Positions 22,801 through 33,990 of a DNA stretch of 64,000 nt are shown in pieces; position 1 is the first letter of the stretch; every line of letters starts with the position of its first letter. Under the pieces are notes generated by a model, which did not search any database, was not told the origin of the DNA, and saw nothing but the letters and a program-made list of their open reading frames with translations. This DNA is from Utricularia gibba (taxonomy: Eukaryota > Streptophyta > Magnoliopsida > Lamiales > Lentibulariaceae). The position numbers were made by a program, and so were the translations under genes. The stretch is taken from contig NEEC01000036.1 of the NCBI GenBank assembly GCA_002189035.1, positions 1-64,000 of the forward strand, given 5' to 3'.

Positions 22801-25110
22801 TGTTGAAAAAATCATGTGGGGTGCACGTGACATCTTACTTTAAACAAATGCATCATTATTTTCGTCGACTCGCACCCGGTTGGGCTCATGAGCCGGACCG
22901 AACGCAGCGCCGGACCAAGTGCCCAGTGAGAGTGGCCGACACAAAACGAGAAGTTGTTCCTTGAAAAACCTTGTAGGAAGCCCCTGAAAACCGAACGTTA
23001 ATAAGTGCATCGCTTTAGTTGCCAGGCTACAACTAACTTTCGGCCCTAACCCAACCTGACCTTTGTCCCGTTCTAGGTGCCCCCCAAGACCGCCTCCTCA
23101 AGTATAAAGTAAGTTGTTGAAAAAATCATGTGGGGTGCACGTGACATCTTACTTTAAACAAATGCATCATTATTTTCGTCGACTCGCACCCGGTTGGGCT
23201 CATGAGCCGGACCGAACGCAGCGCCGGACCAAGTGCCCAGTGAGAGTGGCCGACACAAAACGAGAAGTTGTTCCTTGAAAAACCTTGTAGGAAGCCCCTG
23301 AAAACCGAACGTTAATAAGTGCATCGCTTTAGTTGCCAGGCTACAACTAACTTTCGGCCCTAACCCAACCTGACCTTTGTCCCGTTCTAGGTGCCCCCCA
23401 AGACCGCCTCCTCAAGTATAAAGTAAGTTGTTGAAAAAATCATGTGGGGTGCACGTGACATCTTACTTTAAACAAATGCATCATTATTTTCGTCGACTCG
23501 CACCCGGTTGGGCTCATGAGCCGGACCGAACGCAGCGCCGGACCAAGTGCCCAGTGAGAGTGGCCGACACAAAACGAGAAGTTGTTCCTTGAAAAACCTT
23601 GTAGGAAGCCCCTGAAAACCGAACGTTAATAAGTGCATCGCTTTAGTTGCCAGGCTACAACTAACTTTCGGCCCTAACCCAACCTGACCTTTGTCCCGTT
23701 CTAGGTGCCCCCAAGACCGCCTCTCAAGTATAAAGTAAGTTGTTGAAAAATCATGTGGGGTGCACGTGACATCTTACTTTAAACAAATGCATCATTATTT
23801 TCGTCGACTCGCACCCGGTTGGGCTCATGAGCCGGACCGAACGCAGCGCCGGACCAAGTGCCCAGTGAGAGTGGCCGACACAAAACGAGAAGTTGTTCCT
23901 TGAAAAACCTTGTAGGAAGCCCCTGAAAACCGAACGTTAATAAGTGCATCGCTTTAGTTGCCAGGCTACAACTAACTTTCGGCCCTAACCCAACCTGACC
24001 TTTGTCCCGTTCTAGGTGCCCCCCAAGACCGCCTCCTCAAGTATAAAGTAAGTTGTTGAAAAAATCATGTGGGGTGCACGTGACATCTTACTTTAAACAA
24101 ATGCATCATTATTTTCGTCGACTCGCACCGGTTGGGCTCATGAGCCGGACCGAACGCAGCGCCGGACCAAGTGCCCAGTGAGAGTGGCCGACACAAAACG
24201 AGAAGTTGTTCCTTGAAAAACCTTGTAGGAAGCCCCTGAAAAACCGAACGTTAATAAGTGCATCACGCTCTTAGGCCAGGCTACAAACTAACTTTCGGCC
24301 CTAACCCAACCTGACCTTTGTCCCGTTCTAGGTGCCCCCATCAAGTATAAAGTAAGTTGTTGAAAAAATCATGTGGGACTCGTGCACGTGACATACTTTA
24401 AACAAATGCATCATTATTTTCGTCGACTCGCAGGGCACTCATGAGCATCGGACCGAACCACAACGCGCCGGACCAAGTGCCCAGTGAGAGTGGCCGACAC
24501 AAAACGAGAAGTTGTTCCTTGAAAAACCTTGTAGGAAGCCCCTGAAAACCGAACGTTAATAAGTGCATCGCTTTAGTTGCCAGGCTACAACTAACTTTCG
24601 GCCCTAACCCAACCTGACCTTTGTCCCGTTCTAGGTGCCCCCAAGACCGCCTCCTCAAGTATAAAGTAAGTTGTTGAAAAAATCATGTGGGGTGCACGTG
24701 ACATCTTACTTTAAACAAATGCATCATTATTTTCGTCGACTCGCACCCGGTTGGGCTCATGAGCCGGACCGAACGCAGCGCCGGACCAAGTGCCCAGTGA
24801 GAGTGGCCGACACAAAACGAGAAGTTGTTCCTTGAAAAACCTTGTAGGAAGCCCCTGAAAACCGAACGTTAATAAGTGCATCGCTTTAGTTGCCAGGCTA
24901 CAACTAACTTTCGGCCCTAACCCAACCTGACCTTTGTCCCGTTCTAGGTGCCCCCAAGACCGCCTCCTCAAGTATAAAGTAAGTTGTTGAAAAAATCATG
25001 TGGGGTGCACGTGACATCTTACTTTAAACAAATGCATCATTATTTTCGTCGACTCGCACCCGGTTGGGCTCATGAGCCGGACCGAACGCAGCGCCGGACC
25101 AAGTGCCCAG
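22801..25110 (+). repeat. Mostly regular block with one divergent copy
   Basis: Phase marks at 22848, 23162, 23476, 23787, 24101, 24406, 24719 and 25032. The copy around 24240-24470 is unusual because it carries small insertions and base changes as well as losses: CATCACGCTCTTAGGCC for CATCGCTTTAGTTGCC, GTGGGACTCGTGCACGTG, and GCAGGGCACTCATGAGCATC. Scattered substitutions of this kind are rare in the regular blocks. Confidence 0.87.
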
Positions 25111-25739
25111 TGAGAGTTTGTTCCTTGAAAAACCTTGTAGGAAGCCCCTCCGAACGTTAATAAGTGCATCGCTTTAGTTGCCAGGCTACAACTAACTTTC
25201 GGCCCTAACCCAACCTGAACTCTTACATGTGGGGTGCACGTGACATCTTACTTTAAACAAATGCATCATTATTTTCGTCGACTCGCACCCGGTGCCCAGT
25301 GAGAGTGGCCGACACAAAACGAGAAGTTGTTCCTTGAAAAACCTTGTAGGAAGCCCCTGAAAACCGAACGTTAATAAGTGCATCGCTTTAGTTGCCAGGC
25401 TACAACTAACTTTCGGCCCTAACCCAACCTGACCTTTGTCCCGTTCTAGGTGCCCCCAAGACCGCCTCCTCAAGTATAAAGTAAGTTGTTGAAAAAATCA
25501 TGTGGGGTGCACGTGACATCTTACTTTAAACAAATGCATCATTATTTTCGTCGACTCGCACCCGGTTGGGCTCATGAGCCGGACCGAACGCAGCGCCGGA
25601 CCAAGTGCCCAGTGAGAGTGGCCGACACAAAACGAGAAGTTGTTCCTTGAAAAACCTTGTAGGAAGCCCCTGAAAACCGAACGTTAATAAGTGCATCGCT
25701 TTAGTTGCCAGGCTACAACTAACTTTCGGCCCTAACCAA
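25111..25739 (+). repeat. Two truncated copies leading into the scrambled region
   Basis: Phase marks 25032, 25261 and 25534 are spaced 229 and 273 bp. Joins are GAGAGTTTGTTCC at 25113, CCCCTCCGAACG near 25146, CCTGAACTCTTACATGTGG near 25215 and CACCCGGTGCCCAG near 25287. Confidence 0.86.
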
Positions 25740-27390
25740 CCTGACCTTTGTCCCGTTCTAGGTGCCTCCTCAAGACCACGTGACATCTGCATCCGTCGAC
25801 TCGCACCCTAGGTGCCCCTCCGCCTCCTCAAGTATAAAGTAAGTTGTTGAAAAAATCATGTGGGGTGCACGTGACATCTTGACTTTTGTTCCTTGAAAAA
25901 CCTCATTATAAGTTTCGTCGACTGAAGGTGCCCGAAAGGGCATCATGAGCCGGACCGAACGCAGCGCCGGACCAAGTGCCCAGTGAGAGTGGCCGACACA
26001 AAACGAGAAGTTGTTCCTTGAAAAACCTTGTAGGAAGCCCCTGAAAACCGAACGTTAATAAGTGCATCGCTTTAGTCATGTCGACAGGCTATGTGCCCCT
26101 TGAAAAACCTTGCCCTAACCCAACCGCTGAGGCTACAACTTTTCGTCCCGTTAGGTGCCTAAGTCCACGTTCTAGGTATAAAGTGCCCAAGTTAAAAAAA
26201 AAAGTGTTGGGTGACGTGACATGACCAAACAAATGCATCATTATTTTCGTCGACTCGCACCCGGTTGGGCTCATGAGCCGGACCGAACGCAGCGCCGGAC
26301 CAAGTGCCCAGTGAGAGTGGCCGACACAAAACGAGAAGTTGTTCCTTGAAAAACCTTGTTGTGAAAAGGCCCTAACCCAACCTGACCTTTGTCCCGGTTA
26401 ACCTTAGCATCCGCGACTCGCACCCGGTTGCTCATGACAACGGACCGAACTGCCTGAGCCGGACAGCAGCCCGGACTGAGCCAGTTGGCCGACACGTGAA
26501 AGTTTAAACCATCATGAAAACGGCCCTAACCCATACCTTTGTCCCGTTCTAGGTGCCCCCAGACCGCCTCCTCAAGTGTAAGTTGTTGAAAAAAAGTCAT
26601 GTGGGGTGACATCGCATGACACCCGGTTGGGCTCATGAGCTTTAAGAAATGCATCATTATTTTCCAGGCTACGAGAAGTTGGGCCATGAGCCGGACTCGA
26701 AAGTGCCCAGTGAAACCGACACAATGTGTTGTTCCTTGAAAAACCTTGTAGGAAGCCCCTGAAAACCGAACGTTTTAAGTGCATCGCTTTAGTTGCCAGG
26801 CTACAACTAACTTTCGGCCCTAACCCAACCTGACCTTGTTCCTCAAGTATAAAGTAAGCCATGACCGGCGGTCAAGTGCCCACTTGTTCCTTGAAAAACC
26901 TTGTAGGAAGCCCCTGAAATTGCAAATTTAGTCCAGGTGCTACATCTGAGCATCGTCGACCGGTGACCTCATCCGTTCTAACGCAGACGCCGGACCAAGT
27001 GCCCAGTGACATGTACTTGTTCCTTGAAAAACAAAAGATCATTGTTTGAACGAACTTGTCATCATGAGCCGACAACGACGCCGGCCTTGCCAAGAGACCT
27101 TTGTCCCGTTCTAGGTGCCCCCCACCGGGTGTATAAAGTTTTTTTGAAAAAATCATAGAAGGCCCTTGAAATCTTACCTTGCATCCGCGACTCGCTTGGG
27201 TTGAGCCGGACCGAAGTTGTTGAAAACAACTAACATGACCTTTGTCCCGTGTGCCGTGACATCTTACTTTAAACAAATGCATCATTATTTTCGTCGACTC
27301 GCACCCGGTTGGGCTTGAGCCGGACCGAAGTTGTTGAAAACAAGTGCCCAGGTGCAAGAGTGGCATCGACAAAAACGCAGTCGAAGTTGT
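25740..27390 (+). repeat. Scrambled core: monomer broken into short shuffled words
   Basis: Over about 1.65 kb the register is lost. Words of roughly 8-40 bases from the monomer remain, mostly in plus orientation but out of order, with changed spacing and many joins. Only short stretches are nearly normal (25946-26070, 26229-26355, 26720-26830 and 27255-27330). A run of ten A near 26192 and an 'AACAACTAACATG' type join near 27225 are not part of the standard unit. No coding sequence, terminal inverted repeat or unrelated element can be seen. It could be an old decayed block, a recombination scar or low-quality consensus. Confidence 0.8.
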
Positions 27391-29197
27391 TCCTTGAAAA
27401 ACCTTGTAGGAAGCCCCTGAAAACCGAACGTTAATAAGTGCATCGCTTTAGTTGCCAGGCTACAACTAACTTTCGGCCCTAACCCAACCTGACCTTTGTC
27501 CCGTTCTAGGTGCCCCCCAAGACCGCCTCCTCAAGTATAAAGTAAGTTGTTGAAAAAATCATGTGGGTGCACGTGACATCTTACTTTAAACAAATGCATC
27601 ATTATTTTCGTCGACTCGCACCCGGTTGGGCTCATGAGCCGGACCGAACGCAACCAAGTGCCCAGTGAGAGTGGCCGACACAAAACGAGAAGTTGTTCCT
27701 TGAAAAACCTTGTAGGAAGCCCTGAAAACCGAACGTTAATAAGTGCATCGCTTTAGTTGCCAGGCTACAACTAACTTTCGGCCCTAACCCAACCTGACCT
27801 TTGTCCCGTTCTAGGTGCCCCCAAGACCGCCTCCTCAAGTATAAAGTAAGTTGTTGAAAAAATCATGTGCACGTGACATCTTACTTTAAACAAATGCATC
27901 ATTATTTTCGTCGACTCGCACCCGGTTGGGCTCATGAGCCGGACCGAACGCAGCGCTGCCCAGTGAGAGTGGCCGACACAAAACGACCTTGAAAAACCTT
28001 GTAGTGAAAACCGAACGTTAAGTGCATCGCTTTAGTTGCCAGGCTACAACTAACTTTCGGCCCTAACCCAACCTGACCTTAAAGTCCTCAAGTATAAAGT
28101 AAGTTGTTGAAAAAATCATGTGGGGTGCACGTGACATCGCATCATTATTTTCGTCGACTCGCATTGGGCTCATGAGCCGGACCGAACGCAGCGCCGGACC
28201 AAGTGCCCAGTGAGAGTGGCCGACACAAAACGAGAAGTTGTTCCTTGAAAAACCTTGTAGGAAGCAAAACCGAACGTTAATAAGTGCATCGCTTTAGTTG
28301 CCAGGCTACAACTAACTTTCGGCCCTAACCCAACCTGACCTTTGTCCCGTTCTAGGTGCCCCCCAAGACCGCCTCCTCAAGTATAAAGTAAGTTGTTGAA
28401 AAAATCATCACGTGAGCATCATTATTTTCGTCGACTCGCACCCGGTTGGGCTCACCGGACCGAACGCAGCGCCGGACCAAGTGCCCAGTGAGAGTGGCCG
28501 ACACAAAACGAGAAGTTGTTCCTTGAAAAACCTTGTAGGAAGCCCTGAAAACCGAACGTTAATAAGTGCATCGCTTTAGTTGCCAGGCTACAACTAACTT
28601 TCGGCCCTAACCCAACCTGACCTTTGTCCCGTTCTAGGTGCCCCCCAAGACCGCCTCCTCAAGTATAAAGTAAGTTGTTGAAAAAATCATGTGGGGTGCA
28701 CGTGACATCTTACTTTAAACAAATGCATCATTATTTTCGTCGACTCGCACCGGTTGGGCTCATGAGCCGGACCGAACGCAGCGCCGGACCAAGTGCCCAG
28801 TGAGAGTTTGTTCCTTGAAAAACCTTGTAGGAAGCCCCTGAAAACCGAACGTTAATAAGTGCATCGCTTTAGTTGCCAGGCTACAACTAACTTTCGGCCC
28901 TAACCCAACCTGACCTTTGTCCCGTTCTAGGTGCCGACCGCCTCCTCACCACGTGGTGCCAAGTGGAAGCTCCCTGAGCCGACACAAAACGAGAAGTTGT
29001 TCCTTGAAAAACCTTGTAGGAAGCCCCTGAAAACCGAACGTTAATAAGTGCATCGCTTTAGTTGCCAGGCTACAACTAACTTTCGGCCCTAACCCAACCT
29101 GACCTTTGTCCCGTTCTAGGTGCCCCCCAAGACCGCCTCCTCAAGTATAAAGTAAGTTGTTGAAAAAATCATGTGGGGTGCACGTGACATCTTACTT
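27391..29197 (+). repeat. Recovering block with repeated partial deletions
   Basis: Phase marks near 27594, 27894, 28137, 28414, 28723 and 29205 are spaced 300, 243, 277, 309 and 482 bp. Joins include CATGTGCACGTG (27866), AACGACCTTG and TTGTAGTGAAAAC (27984-28008), CTTAAAGTCCTCAAG (28079), CACGTGAGCATC (28409), GAGAGTTTGTTCC (28803), and a fragment at 28937-28982 containing CACCACGTGGTGCC. Confidence 0.86.
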
Positions 29198-32100
29198 TAA
29201 ACAAATGCATCATTATTTTCGTCGACTCGCACCCGGTTGGGCTCATGAGCCGGACCGAACGCAGCGCCGGACCAAGTGCCCAGTGAGAGTGGCCGACACA
29301 AAACGAGAAGTTGTTCCTTGAAAAACCTTGTAGGAAGCCCCTGAAAACCGAACGTTAATAAGTGCATCGCTTTAGTTGCCAGGCTACAACTAACTTTCGG
29401 CCCTAACCCAACCTGACCTTTGTCCCGTTCTAGGTGCCCCCAAGACCGCCTCCTCAAGTATAAAGTAAGTTGTTGAAAAAATCATGTGGGGTGCACGTGA
29501 CATCTTACTTTAAACAAATGCATCATTATTTTCGTCGACTCGCACCCGGTTGGGCTCATGAGCCGGACCGAACGCAGCGCCGGACCAAGTGCCCAGTGAG
29601 AGTGGCCGACACAAAACGAGAAGTTGTTCCTTGAAAAACCTTGTAGGAAGCCCCTGAAAACCGAACGTTAATAAGTGCATCGCTTTAGTTGCCAGGCTAC
29701 AACTAACTTTCGGCCCTAACCCAACCTGACCTTTGTCCCGGTTCCTCAAGTATAAAGTAAGTTGTTGAAAAAATCATGTGGGGTGCACGTGACATCTTAC
29801 TTTAAACAAATGCATCATTATTTTCGTCGACTCGCACCCGGTTGGGCTCATGAGCCGGACCGAACGCAGCGCCGGACCAAGTGCCCAGTGAGAGTGGCCG
29901 ACACAAAACGAGAAGTTGTTCCTTGAAAAACCTTGTAGGAAGCCCCTGAAAACCGAACGTTAATAAGTGCATCGCTTTAGTTGCCAGGCTACAACTAACT
30001 TTCGGCCCTAACCCAACCTGACCTTTGTCCCGTTCTAGGTGCCCCCAAGACCGCCTCCTCAAGTATAAAGTAAGTTGTTGAAAAAATCATGTGGGGTGCA
30101 CGTGACATCTTACTTTAAACAAATGCATCATTATTTTCGTCGACTCGCACCCGGTTGGGCTCATGAGCCGGACCGAACGCAGCGCCGGACCAAGTGCCCA
30201 GTGAGAGTGGCCGACACAAAACGAGAAGTTGTTCCTTGAAAAACCTTGTAGGAAGCCCCTGAAAACCGAACGTTAATAAGTGCATCGCTTTAGTTGCCAG
30301 GCTACAACTAACTTTCGGCCCTAACCCAACCTGACCTTTGTCCCGTTCTAGGTGCCCCCCAAGACCGCCTCCTCAAGTATAAAGTAAGTTGTTGAAAAAA
30401 TCATGTGGGGTGCACGTGACATCTTACTTTAAACAAATGCATCATTATTTTCGTCGACTCGCACCCGGTTGGGCTCATGAGCCGGACCGAACGCAGCGCC
30501 GGACCAAGTGCCCAGTGAGAGTGGCCGACACAAAACGAGAAGTTGTTCCTTGAAAAACCTTGTAGGAAGCCCCTGAAAACCGAACGTTAATAAGTGCATC
30601 GCTTTAGTTGCCAGGCTACAACTAACTTTCGGCCCTAACCCAACCTGACCTTTGTCCCGTTCTAGGTGCCCCCAAGACCGCCTCCTCAAGTATAAAGTAA
30701 GTTGTTGAAAAAATCATGTGGGGTGCACGTGACATCTTACTTTAAACAAATGCATCATTATTTTCGTCGACTCGCACCCGGTTGGGCTCATGAGCCGGAC
30801 CGAACGCAGCGCCGGACCAAGTGCCCAGTGAGAGTGGCCGACACAAAACGAGAAGTTGTTCCTTGAAAAACCTTGTAGGAAGCCCCTGAAAACCGAACGT
30901 TAATAAGTGCATCGCTTTAGTTGCCAGGCTACAACTAACTTTCGGCCCTAACCCAACCTGACCTTTGTCCCGTTCTAGGTGCCCCCCAAGACCGCCTCCT
31001 CAAGTATAAAGTAAGTTGTTGAAAAAATCATGTGGGGTGCACGTGACATCTTACTTTAAACAAATGCATCATTATTTTCGTCGACTCGCACCCGGTTGGG
31101 CTCATGAGCCGGACCGAACGCAGCGCCGGACCAAGTGCCCAGTGAGAGTGGCCGACACAAAACGAGAAGTTGTTCCTTGAAAAACCTTGTAGGAAGCCCC
31201 TGAAAACCGAACGTTAATAAGTGCATCGCTTTAGTTGCCAGGCTACAACTAACTTTCGGCCCTAACCCAACCTGACCTTTGTCCCGTTCTAGGTGCCCCC
31301 CAAGACCGCCTCCTCAAGTATAAAGTAAGTTGTTGAAAAAATCATGTGGGGTGCACGTGACATCTTACTTTAAACAAATGCATCATTATTTTCGTCGACT
31401 CGCACCCGGTTGGGCTCATGAGCCGGACCGAACGCAGCGCCGGACCAAGTGCCCAGTGAGAGTGGCCGACACAAAACGAGAAGTTGTTCCTTGAAAAACC
31501 TTGTAGGAAGCCCCTGAAAACCGAACGTTAATAAGTGCATCGCTTTAGTTGCCAGGCTACAACTAACTTTCGGCCCTAACCCAACCTGACCTTTGTCCCG
31601 TTCTAGGTGCCCCCAAGACCGCCTCCTCAAGTATAAAGTAAGTTGTTGAAAAAATCATGTGGGGTGCACGTGACATCTTACTTTAAACAAATGCATCATT
31701 ATTTTCGTCGACTCGCACCCGGTTGGGCTCATGAGCCGGACCGAACGCAGCGCCGGACCAAGTGCCCAGTGAGAGTGGCCGACACAAAACGAGAAGTTGT
31801 TCCTTGAAAAACCTTGTAGGAAGCCCCTGAAAACCGAACGTTAATAAGTGCATCGCTTTAGTTGCCAGGCTACAACTAACTTTCGGCCCTAACCCAACCT
31901 GACCTTTGTCCCGTTCTAGGTGCCCCCAAGACCGCCTCCTCAAGTATAAAGTAAGTTGTTGAAAAAATCATGTGGGGTGCACGTGACATCTTACTTTAAA
32001 CAAATGCATCATTATTTTCGTCGACTCGCACCCGGTTGGGCTCATGAGCCGGACCGAACGCAGCGCCGGACCAAGTGCCCAGTGAGAGTGGCCGACACAA

Positions 32101-32530
32101 AACGAGAAGTTGTTCCTTGAAAAACCTTGTAGGAAGCCCCTGAAAACCGAACGTTAATAAGTGCATCGCTTTAGTTGCCAGGCTACAACTAACTTTCGGC
32201 CCTAACCCAACCTGACCTTTGTCCCGTTCTAGGTGCCCCCAAGACCGCCTCCTCAAGTATAAAGTAAGTTGTTGAAAAAATCATGTGGGGTGCACGTGAC
32301 ATCTTACTTTAAACAAATGCATCATTATTTTCGTCGACTCGCACCCGGTTGGGCTCATGAGCCGGACCGAACGCAGCGCCGGACCAAGTGCCCAGTGAGA
32401 GTGGCCGACACAAAACGAGAAGTTGTTCCTTGAAAAACCTTGTAGGAAGCCCCTGAAAACCGAACGTTAATAAGTGCATCGCTTTAGTTGCCAGGCTACA
32501 ACTAACTTTCGGCCCTAACCCAACCTGACC
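29198..32530 (+). repeat. Regular block, eleven copies
   Basis: Phase marks from 29205 to 32317 are spaced 313, 292, 313, 314, 313, 314, 314, 313, 313 and 313 bp. The single short copy carries the CCCGGTTCCTCAAG join at 29737-29750. The rest are intact C5 or C6 copies. Confidence 0.92.
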
Positions 32531-32700
32531 TTAATAAGTAAGCATCGCTCTTAGCATCATGTCGACAGGCTCATGAGCCGGAAACTAACGTTTCGGTCGA
32601 CTCGCAGTGACCTTGTGTCCCTGGAACCATCGCTTTAGTTGCCAGGCTACAACTAACTTTCGGCCCCCCAACCTGACCTTTGTCCTTCCTCAAGTATAAA
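32531..32700 (+). repeat. Short scrambled patch
   Basis: After a normal CCCAACCTGACC the sequence reads TTAATAAGTAAGCATCGCTC and then mixes words such as CATGTCGACAGGCTCATGAG, TTTCGGTCGACTCGCAGTG and GGAACCATCGC before re-entering the CTTTAGTTGCC register. The gap between phase marks is 437 bp, so part of one unit is lost and part is reshuffled. Confidence 0.84.
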
Positions 32701-33990
32701 GTAAGTTGTTGAAAAAATCATGTGGGGTGCACGTGACATCTTACTTTAAACAAATGCATCATTATTTTCGTCGACTCGCACCCGGTTGGGCTCATGAGCC
32801 GGACCGAACGCAGCGCCGGACCAAGTGCCCAGTGAGAGTGGCCGACACAAAACGAGAAGTTGTTCCTTGAAAAACCTTGTAGGAAGCCCCTGTGCATCGC
32901 TTTAGTTGCCAGGCTACAACTAACTTTCGGCCCTAACCCAACCTGACCTTTGTCCCGTTCTAGGTGCCTCCTCAAGTATAAAGTAAGTTGTTGAAAAAAT
33001 CATGTGGGGTGCACGTGACATCTTACTTTAAACAAATGCATCATTATTTTCGTCGACTCGCACCCGGTTGGGCTCATGAGCCGGACCGAACGCAGCGCCG
33101 GACCAAGTGCCCAGTGAGAGTGGCCGACACAAAACGAGAAGTTGTTCCTTGAAAAACCTTGTAGGAAGCCCCTGAAAACCGAACGTTAATAAGTGCATCG
33201 CTTTAGTTGCCAGGCTACAACTAACTTTCGGCCCTAACCCAACCTGACCTTTGTCCCGTTCTAGGTGCCCCCCAAGACCGCCTCCTCAAGTATAAAGTAA
33301 GTTGTTGAAAAAATCATGTGGGGTGCACGTGACATCTTACTTTAAACAAATGCATCATTATTTTCGTCGACTCGCACCCGGTTGGGCTCATGAGCCGGAC
33401 CGAACGCAGCGCCGGACCAAGTGCCCAGTGAGAGTGGCCGACACAAAACGAGAAGTTGTTCCTTGAAAAACCTTGTAGGAAGCCCCTGAAAACCGAACGT
33501 TAATAAGTGCATCGCTTTAGTTGCCAGGCTACAACTAACTTTCGGCCCTAACCCAACCTGACCTTTGTCCCGTTCTAGGTGCCCCCAAGACCGCCTCCTC
33601 AAGTATAAAGTAAGTTGTTGAAAAAATCATGTGGGGTGCACGTGACATCTTACTTTAAACAAATGCATCATTATTTTCGTCGACTCGCACCCGGTTGGGC
33701 TCATGAGCCGGACCGAACGCAGCGCCGGACCAAGTGCCCAGTGAGAGTGGCCGACACAAAACGAGAAGTTGTTCCTTGAAAAACCTTGTAGGAAGCCCCT
33801 GAAAACCGAACGTTAATAAGTGCATCGCTTTAGTTGCCAGGCTACAACTAACTTTCGGCCCTAACCCAACCTGACCTTTGTCCCGTTCTAGGTGCCCCCC
33901 AAGACCGCCTCCTCAAGTATAAAGTAAGTTGTTGAAAAAATCATGTGGGGTGCACGTGACATCTTACTTTAAACAAATGCATCATTATTT
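32701..33990 (+). repeat. Regular block, four to five copies
   Basis: Phase marks 32754, 33036, 33350, 33663 and 33977. The first copy is 282 bp because it lacks GAAAACCGAACGTTAATAA-like sequence near 32891 and part of the C run near 32966. The others are 313 or 314 bp. Confidence 0.9.

Noticed and set aside
25740-27390. Transposon or retroelement insertion in the scrambled core
   Set aside because: There are no terminal repeats, target-site duplications, polypurine or poly(A) end signals, or coding remnants, and most words trace back to the monomer.
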